From: Castellaniella denitrificans
Lineage (GTDB): Bacteria; Pseudomonadota; Gammaproteobacteria; Burkholderiales; Burkholderiaceae_B
Length of the DNA: 64,000 nt
Direction: 5' to 3'
Assembly: GCF_042653765.1 (NCBI RefSeq)
Contig: NZ_JBHSEZ010000001.1
Span: 1,054,001 to 1,118,000, forward strand
The notes under the pieces are model-generated. The model worked only from the letters and a program-made list of their open reading frames with translations. It ran no database searches and was not told the origin of the DNA. A program made the translations under genes and the position numbers. Position 1 is the first letter of the stretch. Each line of letters begins with the position of its first letter. Positions 16,669 to 27,750 of the stretch are shown one piece after another.

Positions 16669-17613
16669 GTGTCCCGCCCGCTCCCGCATTCCGCCGCTCC
16701 GCCCGTCCCTCTGGACGGAGCCGGGGCCGGCCGCCGCCCCTACGTGGGCCGCTTCGCGCCCAGTCCCAGCGGCCCCCTGCACGCCGGATCGCTGGTCGCC
16801 GCCCTGGCCAGCTACCTGGACGCCCGGGCGCACCACGGCCGCTGGCTGCTGCGCATCGAGGACATCGACGAACCCCGCACCGTGCCCGGCGCCGACCGCG
16901 TCATCCAGGGGCAACTGGACGCCCTGGGCCTGCGCTGGGACGGAGAGGCGGCCTGGCAGACGCAACGCCATCCCCTGTACGAACAGGCGTTCGTCCGGCT
17001 GCGGGCCGCCGGGCGCGTCTACGGCTGCGCCTGCGTCCGGCGCGAACTGCCGCCCGGCCCGTATCCCGGCACCTGCCGGCCGCCGGCCGGCTCGCCGGCT
17101 CCCGGCACCCTCGCCGTCCCGGGCATGCGCCCGCCCGCCGCGCGGCGCCCGATCCGCAGCTGGCGCTTCCTCGTCGAGCCCGGCCTGGAAACCTTCACCG
17201 ACCGCTGGCTGGGGCCGCAATCCCAGGACGTGGCGGCCGAGGTCGGGGACTTCATCGTCCGCCGCGCCGACGGCCTGTGGGCCTACCAGCTGGTCGTGGT
17301 GGTGGACGACGGCGACCAGGGCGTCACCGACGTGGTGCGCGGGGCCGACCTGCTGGATTCCACCGCCCGGCAGCGGCAACTGGCCCGCGCCCTGGGCCTG
17401 CCCATGCCGCGCGTCCTCCACGTGCCGCTGATCCTGGACGCCGCCGGCCGCAAGCTGTCCAAGCAGAACCACGCGCCCGCGCTGGACGTGTCGCGGCCCC
17501 TGGACTGCCTGCAGTCGGCCTGGCGGGCCCTGGGGTTCGCCGCGCTGCCGGCCGCCACGACGCAGGCCTTCTGGCCCGCGGCCATCGCGCAATGGGCGCG
17601 GCGATTCGGATGA
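16669..17613 (+). CDS. gluQ: Glutamyl-queuosine tRNA(Asp) synthetase
   Basis: A 314-residue paralogue of the GluRS catalytic domain without an anticodon-binding domain, which attaches glutamate to queuosine of tRNA-Asp. Visible: FAPSPSGPLHAGSL with the HIGH-type HAGS (residues 38-41), the zinc ligands C120, C122, Y132 and C136, and a KMSKS-like KLSK (262-265). The reading frame opens with a GTG. The first 23 or so residues are a non-conserved extension before GRFAPSPSG, so the true start may be slightly downstream. In many proteobacteria gluQ follows dksA. Here it follows smg. A dispersed repeat lies directly after the stop. Confidence 0.93.
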   Translation: MSRPLPHSAAPPVPLDGAGAGRRPYVGRFAPSPSGPLHAGSLVAALASYLDARAHHGRWLLRIEDIDEPRTVPGADRVIQGQLDALGLRWDGEAAWQTQRHPLYEQAFVRLRAAGRVYGCACVRRELPPGPYPGTCRPPAGSPAPGTLAVPGMRPPAARRPIRSWRFLVEPGLETFTDRWLGPQSQDVAAEVGDFIVRRADGLWAYQLVVVVDDGDQGVTDVVRGADLLDSTARQRQLARALGLPMPRVLHVPLILDAAGRKLSKQNHAPALDVSRPLDCLQSAWRALGFAALPAATTQAFWPAAIAQWARRFG

Positions 17614-17617
17614 AACT

Positions 17618-17720
17618 GGACACGGAGCAGTCCCTGCGGACCGCTCCGCGCCTGACGAATCGGAGCGGCATGCGGGCCGCGGCGTGGACGAGATGCCACC
17701 ATCTGAAAATGGCACCGGCT
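17618..17720. repeat. Dispersed ~100-bp repeat, copy B
   Basis: Shares with the element at 12282-12422 the ordered blocks GAGCAGTCCCTGCGGAC, GCCTGACGAATCGGAG, GAGATGCCAC and a final GAA with GGC. The inverted repeat is here imperfect, with two A-C mismatches in a 13-bp stem. It fills the 105-base gap between the convergent gluQ and DUF2157/GDYXXLXY genes. No open frame or transposase remnant is apparent. Confidence 0.65.
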
Positions 17721-20226
17721 ACAGCGGCGCCCGTTCCTCGTCCAGCAGTCCGGCCAGCAGGGCGGTGCCGTCCGCCGCCACCCGCAGCGCACCGTAGCGG
17801 GCCCCGGCGTAGCGTTCGCCCTGGCCTTCGGGAAAGAACCAACTGCGGGCGCCCCAATCCATCCCATGGTCGCGCCAGCGAAAGGCCAGCGCCACCGCGC
17901 CCCCCGCCTGGACTTCGGGCGCCCCGGCCGTCACCGCCGCCAGTTGCCAGACGCCCCGTTCATCGGGCCGCAGCAGCAGCCAGCCCCGGCCGGACGCCTC
18001 CAGCGCCGCGCGCACCGGATCCCGCCCGCGCAGCCAGTCCTCCGCCTGGCGGCGCACGGCATAATCCAGGTCCATGTAGTCCCCCTGCATCAGCGAGCGG
18101 GGATCCACCGGCGCCAGGGCCAGGACGACCGGCCGCCCCTGGCTCAGGATGGTCTCGTAATGATGCACCCGGGCCTGGACCGCGCCCAGCGCCAGCACGC
18201 CGCCCGCCAGCAGCCCGGCGGGCAGGCCCCAATGCCGGCGCACGGCGGGACCGGCCGCCCGCCGCCACGGCGCCCACAGCCACAGGGCTGGCGCGGCCAG
18301 CCAGGCGGCCGCCAGGCCCAGCGCCGCCGCCTTGGCGGCCAGGGGACTGGAAGGATCGAAGTAATACAGCGCCAGCCCCGCCAGGCCCAGCAGGACCGAC
18401 AGCGCCTGCGCCGGCCGGTCGCCCGACCATCGTCCCAGGACGAAACCGGCCAGGGCGACGGAACACAGCGGCGCGCCCATCCACCCCAGGCCCGCCGCGC
18501 AGCAGGCCGCCGGCGCTCCCAGGCGCAGCCCGGCGGGCAGGCCCGGCCGATGGGCGGCCATCCAGACTCCCAGCAGCAGCCCGGGCGACACCGCGCAGGC
18601 AAGCAGGGCGCCCCGGCCCGGCGACAGCCAGGATCCGGGCGGAATCCGCGCCTCCAGGGACAGCAGGACCGCCAAGCCGGCCGCCGTCGCCAGGGCCGCC
18701 CAGGCAAGGGGCCGCCAGAGCGCCCGGCGAGCCACGGCCAGGGACCCGATCCAGGCGGCCGCGCCCAGCGCCAGCAAGGCCGCCAGGCGCCAGGCCAGGC
18801 CGGCCGCCCAGGCGGCCTCCGGGCCGCCGCCCCAGCGGAACAGGAAATCCACGGGCATCGTCAGCCAGCATCCCAGCGACAGCGTCAGCCCGGCTGCCGC
18901 CAGGCGCACGGGTAACTGGCGCGTCCCCGCATAGGCCGCCACGCCCGCCGCCAGCAGGATCGGCACAGAGGATCCCCGCGCACCCTCGTCGGCCATCAGC
19001 CAGGCCCCGCCGGCGCACAGCAGCAGGCCCAGGACCGTCAGTACGCCGCCCACCTCCCGCCAGGTGGCCCCGGCCGCCCGCCGGCCGATCCACAACCCGG
19101 GCAGCATCAGCAGCAGGCCGGCACTCAGGGCGTCGGCGGCGGAATCCAGTTCCAGACCGATCGCCACCCAGACGCCCAGCAGCAGCACGACGGGCACCAG
19201 GATCCCGATCCGCAGCGCCGTGATGTACCAGGGCGCGTCGTCCGCATCGGCCCTGGCCGCTCCGGGTGTCGAATCCGGATTCGCCGCATCCGCCCGTCCG
19301 TCCCCGGCGGACGCTGACACGGCCTCCACGGCCGACGGCACCTCCGCCCGCAAGCGCAGCGCGTGCCGCGCCGCCCACAAGCCCAGGGCCAGCACCAGCA
19401 GCGCCAGGCCCAACAAGCCTTCCAGAGAGTCCACATACGGCGCCAGCACGAATCCGACCACTCCAATCCCCGCCAGCAGGGCCAGGGCCGCCACCGCCGG
19501 ATCGGGCCGCCAGCGGGCATGGACGCCATAGACCGCCAGGACCGGGACCAGGCCCAGCGCCAGGAGACCGGCGTCGCCGGCGCCGTCCAGCACGGCCCCC
19601 TGCGCCGCGACGGCGACCGCCCAGGCCAGCGTCGCCGCCGCCAGGGCCCGGCGGATCAGGCGCCAGGGATCCCGCCACACCGGCCGCAGGCACTCGGCCA
19701 GCGCCAGCAGGACCCCGTCCAGGCCCAGCAGCCAGGCGCTCGGTGGCACCGGCGCGCCCCACCGCCACCAGGCGGACGGGCTCGTCCCGTCGAGAAACAG
19801 CCACAGTGCCAGGTTGAGCAACGCCGCCCACAGCAGCGCCAGGAACCAGGACCGGACCGCCGCCAGCCAGGGCAGGATCAGCACGGCCCAGGCCAGGAAC
19901 AGTTCCCAGGCGTCGGCGCCCGTTTGATATATTTGACCCACGAGGGCCAGCAAGGCGCCCGTCGCCAGGGCCGCCAGGCCGGCCATCGGTTCCGCCCAGC
20001 GATTGCCGCGCCAGGCCAGGCCGGCGGCCAGGACGACGAGCAGGCCCAGCGTCCCCTGGACCCCCGCCAGCCGGGCGTCCGGCGTCATCCGGGGCCAGTT
20101 CGCCGCGACCCAGAACACCAGGGCGCCGCCGGCCAGCGCGGCGGCCAGCAACCCGGCGCCCCGGGCCAGGCTCCGGCGCCATCGGGCCGCTTCGGCGGCT
20201 TGCGATCCGGGTGCGGCGACTTGCAT
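17719..20226 (-). CDS. Fused DUF2157 / GDYXXLXY-domain multispanning membrane protein
   Basis: An 835-residue integral membrane protein. The N-terminal 110 or so residues resemble DUF2157, including GQIYQTGADAWELFLAW. A long middle part contains many hydrophobic Leu/Ala/Trp-rich helices, partly DUF4401-like. The C-terminal 150 residues carry the GDYXXLXY signature as GDYMDLDY at residues 715-722, with the periplasmic-type domain to the end. These modules are usually two neighbouring genes, so this looks like a natural fusion. Function of the family is unknown. It is divergent from topB with 66 bases between starts. A much longer open frame runs on upstream across topB and gntR antisense. The ATG at 20226 is the first sensible start outside topB. 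Confidence 0.82.
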   Translation of the reverse strand: MQVAAPGSQAAEAARWRRSLARGAGLLAAALAGGALVFWVAANWPRMTPDARLAGVQGTLGLLVVLAAGLAWRGNRWAEPMAGLAALATGALLALVGQIYQTGADAWELFLAWAVLILPWLAAVRSWFLALLWAALLNLALWLFLDGTSPSAWWRWGAPVPPSAWLLGLDGVLLALAECLRPVWRDPWRLIRRALAAATLAWAVAVAAQGAVLDGAGDAGLLALGLVPVLAVYGVHARWRPDPAVAALALLAGIGVVGFVLAPYVDSLEGLLGLALLVLALGLWAARHALRLRAEVPSAVEAVSASAGDGRADAANPDSTPGAARADADDAPWYITALRIGILVPVVLLLGVWVAIGLELDSAADALSAGLLLMLPGLWIGRRAAGATWREVGGVLTVLGLLLCAGGAWLMADEGARGSSVPILLAAGVAAYAGTRQLPVRLAAAGLTLSLGCWLTMPVDFLFRWGGGPEAAWAAGLAWRLAALLALGAAAWIGSLAVARRALWRPLAWAALATAAGLAVLLSLEARIPPGSWLSPGRGALLACAVSPGLLLGVWMAAHRPGLPAGLRLGAPAACCAAGLGWMGAPLCSVALAGFVLGRWSGDRPAQALSVLLGLAGLALYYFDPSSPLAAKAAALGLAAAWLAAPALWLWAPWRRAAGPAVRRHWGLPAGLLAGGVLALGAVQARVHHYETILSQGRPVVLALAPVDPRSLMQGDYMDLDYAVRRQAEDWLRGRDPVRAALEASGRGWLLLRPDERGVWQLAAVTAGAPEVQAGGAVALAFRWRDHGMDWGARSWFFPEGQGERYAGARYGALRVAADGTALLAGLLDEERAPL

Positions 20227-20292
20227 GGTGTGATGCCCCCTCGTATGATCCGCGCTAATGCGGCCCGAAACACGGGCCGCCACTGGAACCTC

Positions 20293-22977
<2,685 letters not shown>

Positions 22978-23045
22978 ACCGCGCGCCGGTCCGGCCGACG
23001 TCCCGCCCCGGCGGGTTCGAACGTCCGGGCGCACCGGAGAGCGCG

Positions 23046-24110
23046 TTAGCTGCTGGCGCGGATCTTCAGTTCGAAGCCCAGGTCGACGGCGGGCGTATCC
23101 ACCGGTTCGCCGCGCATCAGCCGCAGCAGCATCCGCGCCGCCGCGTCGCCGACCTCCCGGCGCGGCGTGCGCAGGCTCGTCAGCGCGGGCAGCATCTGCG
23201 CGTTGCCCGGCAGGTCGTTGAAGCCCACCACGCTGACCCGTTCCGGTACCGGAACGCCCAGTCTCAGGGCTTCCAGCAACCCGCCATGGGCCAGGTCGTC
23301 GTTGCAGAAGAACACCGCGTCCAGGTCCGGATGCGTCTCCACCAGGCGGCGGAAGGCCTCCGCCCCCAGGGCGGCCGACGAGGGCCGGGGATCGAGGATT
23401 TCCAGCCGGGGATCGTAGCAGCCCGCCTCCCGCAGGACGCCGCGAAAGCCCTCGGCGCGCTCCAGCGTGCGCGGATCCAGCTGGGCGCCGACGAAGGCGA
23501 TGCGCCGCCGCCCCCGGTCCAGCAGGTGGCGGGCCACGGCCCGCGCGGCCCCGGTCTGGGAAAAGCCGACGCAATGCACGCCCGGATCGTCGCTCAATTC
23601 CATCACGTGCACGCACGGCGTGCGGCTGGCCTCGATCAGGCGGCGCTGGGCCTCGCTGCGGTCGAAGCCGGTCAGGATCAGGCCCGCCGGCCGGTGCGAC
23701 AGGTAGCTGTCGAGCAGGGCGGCCTCGCGCTCGGGCCGGTACTGGGTGATCCCGACGAAGATCGGGTAGCCGGCTTCCCACATCACGTCCTGGACGGCTT
23801 CCAGCAGTTCCGTGAACAGCGTGTTGGACAGCAGCGGGATCAGCACCACGACGTGGCTGCTCTTGGCCGAGGCCAGCGCGCGCGCCGACGGGTCGGGACG
23901 ATAGCCGAGACGCTCCACCGCCGCCCGCACCCGCTCGGCCAGTTCCGGACGCACGGTCGTCTTGCCCGCTACCACGCGCGACGCCGTGATGGGGCTGACG
24001 CCGGCCAGGGCCGCCACGTCGGCCAGCGTCGCCCGGCCCGTGGCCCGGCTGCGGCCCCGCGACCCGGTCGTCCGGGATCCGGTCCCGCCGTCGGAGGAAG
24101 AATCATTCAT
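23046..24110 (-). CDS. gntR: LacI-family regulator of gluconate utilisation
   Basis: A 354-residue LacI/GalR repressor. The helix-turn-helix is at about residues 28-50 (TLADVAALAGVSPITASRV), with the hinge helix PDPSARALA, and a periplasmic-binding-protein-like effector domain from about residue 83 to the end (SKSSHVVVLIPL, then SVVGFNDLP). Direct divergence from gluconokinase and two palindromic operators in between identify it as GntR. It very likely represses gntK and the TRAP genes until gluconate or 6-phosphogluconate binds. ATG at 24110 has an AGGGA site upstream. The ORF opens further into the operator region without a good start. Confidence 0.9.
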   Translation of the reverse strand: MNDSSSDGGTGSRTTGSRGRSRATGRATLADVAALAGVSPITASRVVAGKTTVRPELAERVRAAVERLGYRPDPSARALASAKSSHVVVLIPLLSNTLFTELLEAVQDVMWEAGYPIFVGITQYRPEREAALLDSYLSHRPAGLILTGFDRSEAQRRLIEASRTPCVHVMELSDDPGVHCVGFSQTGAARAVARHLLDRGRRRIAFVGAQLDPRTLERAEGFRGVLREAGCYDPRLEILDPRPSSAALGAEAFRRLVETHPDLDAVFFCNDDLAHGGLLEALRLGVPVPERVSVVGFNDLPGNAQMLPALTSLRTPRREVGDAAARMLLRLMRGEPVDTPAVDLGFELKIRASS

Positions 24111-24139
24111 ACAGGAATTCCCTAATGTCGGCCGGAATG

Positions 24140-24153
24140 AGATAGCGCTATCT
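24140..24153. promoter_or_regulatory. GntR operator 1
   Basis: Perfect 14-bp palindrome AGATAGCGCTATCT with the central CG step typical of LacI-family sites. It lies 30 bases upstream of gntR, in the gap to gntK. A second identical core is 111 bases away, a spacing that could allow looping. Confidence 0.85.
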
Positions 24154-24243
24154 TTGCGTCTCACCCGCCTTCGGGAAGATCGGTCGGCACAGGCCCGGCC
24201 CGACGCTCCGGGCACCATTGTACGTAAGGACCGTTTTTTTTCA

Positions 24244-24813
24244 ATGCAAAAGATAGCGCTATCTTCTTCCCCGGAATCCCCCGGCTCGACGGCCTGCCAG
24301 CCCCGCGCGGTGGTCGTGATGGGCGTCTCCGGCAGCGGCAAATCCACGGTCGGCGAAATGCTGGCGCGGCGCCAGGGCTGGGCCTTCGTCGAGGGCGACG
24401 CATTCCACAGCGAAGGGAACCACGCGAAGATGCGCGCCGGCGTCCCGCTGACCGACGAGGACCGGGAATCCTGGCTGGAAGCGCTGGGCCGGGAACTGGC
24501 GCGCCATGCGGCCGACGGTGTCGTCCTCAGTTGCTCGGCCCTGAAGCGGGCCTACCGCCGGCGGCTGCGCGGCCACGTGCCCGGCCTGGCCTTCATCTGG
24601 CTGGAAGTCGGCCGCGACGCGGCCCACCGGCGCGTCGCCGGCCGCGGCGACCGCCACTTCTTTCCCGCCACCCTGATCGACAGCCAGTTCGCCACGCTGG
24701 AGCCGCCCCACGACGAGGCCGGCCTGCTGCACCTGGACAGCGAACGCCCCCTGGAAGAGCTGCTCGCACAAGCCGCCGAATGGCTGCAAAGGAACCCGCA
24801 TGCACACCCCTGA
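24244..24813 (+). CDS. gntK: Gluconokinase
   Basis: Phosphorylates D-gluconate to 6-phosphogluconate. The 189-residue protein has the P-loop GVSGSGKST (residues 27-35) and the gluconokinase segment EGDAFHSEGNHAKMRAGVPLTDEDR just after it, plus SCSALKRAYRRRLR and RHFFPATLIDSQFATLE. Taking ATG 24244 gives a 22-residue leader before the conserved VVVMGVSG. A GTG at 24310 would give a length nearer the usual family start, and the second operator lies between the two. The last bases overlap the small TRAP permease gene by 14, indicating coupling. Confidence 0.9.
   Translation: MQKIALSSSPESPGSTACQPRAVVVMGVSGSGKSTVGEMLARRQGWAFVEGDAFHSEGNHAKMRAGVPLTDEDRESWLEALGRELARHAADGVVLSCSALKRAYRRRLRGHVPGLAFIWLEVGRDAAHRRVAGRGDRHFFPATLIDSQFATLEPPHDEAGLLHLDSERPLEELLAQAAEWLQRNPHAHP
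24250..24265. promoter_or_regulatory. GntR operator 2
   Basis: Perfect 16-bp palindrome AAGATAGCGCTATCTT, same core as operator 1. If gntK starts at 24244 the site lies within codons 3-8. If it starts at 24310 the site lies in the leader. Either way a bound repressor would block gntK transcription. Confidence 0.85.
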
Positions 24814-25294
24814 CACGCCCGCCGCCACGCCGCGCAAGCCCCTGATCCGCAAGGCCGCCGAAGCCTTCATGGCGGTCACCCTGGTCCTCATGGTGGTCGC
24901 CGTATTCAGCAACGTCGTGCTGCGCTACGCCTTCGGCACGGGCCTGGTGATCTACGAGGAATTGTCCCGCCTGCTGTTCGTCTGGCTGGTCTGCGTGGGC
25001 ACGGTCGTCACCGCCTACGAAAAACGGCACCTGAGCTTCGACCTGCTGGTGGATCGCGTCGGGCCGCGCACGCGCGCCGCGATGGGCGCGCTGGCCGCCC
25101 TGGTCAGCGCGGTCGTGCTGGGCATGGTCGTCAAGGGCGCCTGGGACCAGGTGATCGCGGGCCTGCACAGCCACAGTCCCGTCATCGGCTATCCCCTGGC
25201 GATCGCCGCGGCCGCCACCCTGTTCATGGCCGCCGCCATGGAAGTCCTGCTCTTCAAGCAGGCCGTCCTGGACCGCCGCCGCGATCGAACCTAG
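24800..25294 (+). CDS. TRAP transporter small permease (DctQ type)
   Basis: A 164-residue inner-membrane protein with four predicted transmembrane helices and the DctQ-family segment YEELSRLLFVWLVCVGT. It pairs with the large permease gene 10 bases downstream and the binding protein beyond it. Start MHTPDTPAA overlaps the 3' end of gntK. Co-location with gntR and gntK makes gluconate or another aldonate the likely cargo; that is inference from context. Confidence 0.88.
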   Translation: MHTPDTPAATPRKPLIRKAAEAFMAVTLVLMVVAVFSNVVLRYAFGTGLVIYEELSRLLFVWLVCVGTVVTAYEKRHLSFDLLVDRVGPRTRAAMGALAALVSAVVLGMVVKGAWDQVIAGLHSHSPVIGYPLAIAAAATLFMAAAMEVLLFKQAVLDRRRDRT

Positions 25295-25304
25295 GAGTCC
25301 CCGC

Positions 25305-26585
25305 ATGGACACCACCCTGATCTTCCTCGCCGTCCTGTTCGCCTCCATGGCGATCGGCATCCCCATCGCCGTCTCCCTGCTGGTCTCGGGCGTGGCCCTG
25401 ATGTGGCACCTGGACTTCTTCAACACCCAGCTGCTGGCGCAGAACCTGCAGGCCGGCTTCGACAGCTTCCCCCTGCTGGCCGTGCCCTTCTTCATCCTGG
25501 CGGGCGAACTGATGAACGTGGGCGGCCTGAGCCAGCGGATCATCGACATGGCGCGCGCCTTCGTCGGCCACATCCCGGGCGGCCTGGGCTACGTCGCCGT
25601 GTTCGCCTCGGTGCTGCTCGCCTCGATGAGCGGTTCGGCCATCGCCGACACCGCCGCGCTGGCCACCATCCTGCTGCCCATGATGCGCCAGCAGCACTAT
25701 CCCATGGACTACAGCACGGGCCTGCTGGCCTCGGGCGGCATCATCGGCCCCATCATCCCGCCATCGCTGCCCTTCATCATCTACGGCGTGACCACCAACA
25801 CCTCGATCAGCAAACTGTTCATCAGCGGCGTGGTGCCCGGCATCCTGATGGGCGGCGCGCTGCTGTTCGCCTGGCGCCGGGTCGCCCGCCGCCGCCAGCT
25901 GCCCACGGCCCCGCGCGCCACCCCGGCCGAACGCCGCCGCGCCGTGGCCGACAGCATCTGGGCCATCTTCATGCCGGTCATCATCCTGGGCGGCATCCGC
26001 TTTGGCGTCTTCACCCCCACCGAAGCCGCCGTGGTGGCCGCCGTCTACGCTTTTCTGGTGTCGCGCTTCATCTACCGGGCGCTGTCCTGGAAGGCCGCCT
26101 ACGACGTGCTGGTGACGTCCAGCATCACCACGGCGGTGGTCATGTTCCTGTGCGGCGCAGCGACCGTGGCCGCCTACATGATCACCCTGGCCGACCTGCC
26201 CAACCAGTTGGCCGACCTGTTCCAGCCCATCCTGGCGCACCCCACGCTGTTCATGGCCTGCATGGTGGTCTTCCTGCTGCTGGTGGGCACGTCCATGGAC
26301 CTGACGCCCATCATCCTGATCTTCGCCCCCGTCTGCCTGCCCCTGGCGCTGAAGGCGCACATCGATCCGATCTATTTCGGCTTCATGTTCGTATTCACCG
26401 GCTGCCTGGGCCTGATCACGCCGCCGGTGGGCACAGTCCTGAACGTCGCCGCCGGCGTGGGCGGCGTGAAGATGGAATCCGTCGTCAAGGGCGTCGCGCC
26501 CTTCCTGCTGGTCTACGTGCTGCTGCTAGTCCTGCTGGTGGCCTTTCCCCAGATCGTCATCGCCCCGGTCCACTGGCTGGGCTGA
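25305..26585 (+). CDS. TRAP transporter large permease (DctM type)
   Basis: A 426-residue multispanning protein of the DctM/SiaM ion-transporter family, about twelve hydrophobic helices. Characteristic are the N-terminal FASMAIGIPIAVSLL, PLLAVPFFILAGELMN, the GSAIADTAAL loop, IIPPSLPFIIYG and FTPTEAAVVA. It uses a sodium gradient to drive uptake in this family. A tight cluster with gntK, dctQ and dctP genes suggests gluconate import. A weak 5-bp hairpin lies in the 52-base gap before the binding protein gene. Confidence 0.92.
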   Translation: MDTTLIFLAVLFASMAIGIPIAVSLLVSGVALMWHLDFFNTQLLAQNLQAGFDSFPLLAVPFFILAGELMNVGGLSQRIIDMARAFVGHIPGGLGYVAVFASVLLASMSGSAIADTAALATILLPMMRQQHYPMDYSTGLLASGGIIGPIIPPSLPFIIYGVTTNTSISKLFISGVVPGILMGGALLFAWRRVARRRQLPTAPRATPAERRRAVADSIWAIFMPVIILGGIRFGVFTPTEAAVVAAVYAFLVSRFIYRALSWKAAYDVLVTSSITTAVVMFLCGAATVAAYMITLADLPNQLADLFQPILAHPTLFMACMVVFLLLVGTSMDLTPIILIFAPVCLPLALKAHIDPIYFGFMFVFTGCLGLITPPVGTVLNVAAGVGGVKMESVVKGVAPFLLVYVLLLVLLVAFPQIVIAPVHWLG

Positions 26586-26637
26586 GGCAAAACAACGCCG
26601 CCCCGCCCGGCGGACACTTCCACCAAGGAGAATTCCC

Positions 26638-27654
26638 ATGAAACTGAAAGCCCTGTTCCTGGCCGCCACCCTGGCGGCCGGCGCGATGGCCCTCCCGGCC
26701 GCCCAGGCCGCCGACATCCAGACCCGCCTGATCCGCTTCGGCTACGGCCTGAACCAGGATTCCAACCAGGGGCGCGCCGTCCAGGTCTTCGCCGACGAGG
26801 TCGCCAAGCTGTCGGGCGGCAAGATGAAGATCCGCGCCATCGGCGCGGCCGCCCTGGGCTCGGACGTCCAGATGCAGCAGGCGCTGATCGGCGGCGCCCA
26901 GGAAATGATGGTGGGATCCACCGCCACCCTGGTGGGCATCACCCCCGAAATGGCCCTGTGGGACACGCCCTTCCTGTTCAATTCCGGCGAAGAGGCCGAC
27001 CGGGTGCTGGACGGCGAGACCGGCCAGGCCGTCATGCGCAAGCTGGAGGACAAAGGCCTGGTGGGCCTGGTCTACTGGGAAAACGGCTTCCGCAACCTGA
27101 CCAACAGCCAGAAACCGGTCAACGGCCCCGAGGACTTCAGCGGCCTGAAGCTGCGGGTCATGCAGAACAACGTGTTCCTGGAAACCTTCCAGCGCCTGGG
27201 CGCCAACGCTGTGCCGCTGCCCTTCTCGGAGCTGTTCACCGCACTGGAAACGAAGACGGTGGACGGCCAGGAAAATCCCTACAACACCATCCTGTCGAGC
27301 AAGTTCTACGAAGTCCAGAAATACCTGAGCATCACCAATCACGTCTACAGCCCCTGGATCGTCACCGCCAGCAAGAAGTGGTGGGACGGCCTGAGCGCCG
27401 ACGAACGCGACGTGCTGCTCAAGGCCGCCGCCGTCAGCCGCGACTTCGAGCGCAAGGACACCCGCGCGGAAGCCGACAAGGCCCTGGCGCAGTTGAAGGC
27501 CGACGGCATGCAGATCAACACCGTCAGCCCCGAGGCCGTGCAGAAAATGCGCGAGACCATCGCGCCGGTCAACGCGCAGATCGAGAAGTCGGTGGGCTCG
27601 GACCTGTGGAACGCGGTGCAGGACCAGTTGAAGGACATCCGCAAGAAAAGCTGA
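26638..27654 (+). CDS. TRAP transporter substrate-binding protein (DctP type), probably gluconate
   Basis: A 338-residue periplasmic binding protein with a Sec signal peptide (cleavage near AQAAD, residue 24). DctP-family marks are GLKLRVMQN with the carboxylate-binding arginine about residue 170 and TVDGQENPYN about 210. A strong AAGGAG site precedes the ATG. It is the last gene of the gntK-dctQ-dctM-dctP unit and is followed by an intrinsic terminator at 27694-27717. Confidence 0.92.
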   Translation: MKLKALFLAATLAAGAMALPAAQAADIQTRLIRFGYGLNQDSNQGRAVQVFADEVAKLSGGKMKIRAIGAAALGSDVQMQQALIGGAQEMMVGSTATLVGITPEMALWDTPFLFNSGEEADRVLDGETGQAVMRKLEDKGLVGLVYWENGFRNLTNSQKPVNGPEDFSGLKLRVMQNNVFLETFQRLGANAVPLPFSELFTALETKTVDGQENPYNTILSSKFYEVQKYLSITNHVYSPWIVTASKKWWDGLSADERDVLLKAAAVSRDFERKDTRAEADKALAQLKADGMQINTVSPEAVQKMRETIAPVNAQIEKSVGSDLWNAVQDQLKDIRKKS

Positions 27655-27693
27655 GCGGTCCCCACGCCGCGCAGCCTCTGGCACACGGCGGAC

Positions 27694-27717
27694 TCCCCGG
27701 CAAGGCCGGGGATTTTT
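27694..27717 (+). terminator. Intrinsic terminator after the gluconate TRAP operon
   Basis: Arms TCCCCGGC and GCCGGGGA form an 8-bp stem around a three-base loop and are followed by five T (27713-27717). Lies between the convergent binding-protein and large-permease genes. Confidence 0.85.
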
Positions 27718-27750
27718 CCGCCCGGACACCGGGCGACGGCCATCAGGGCA

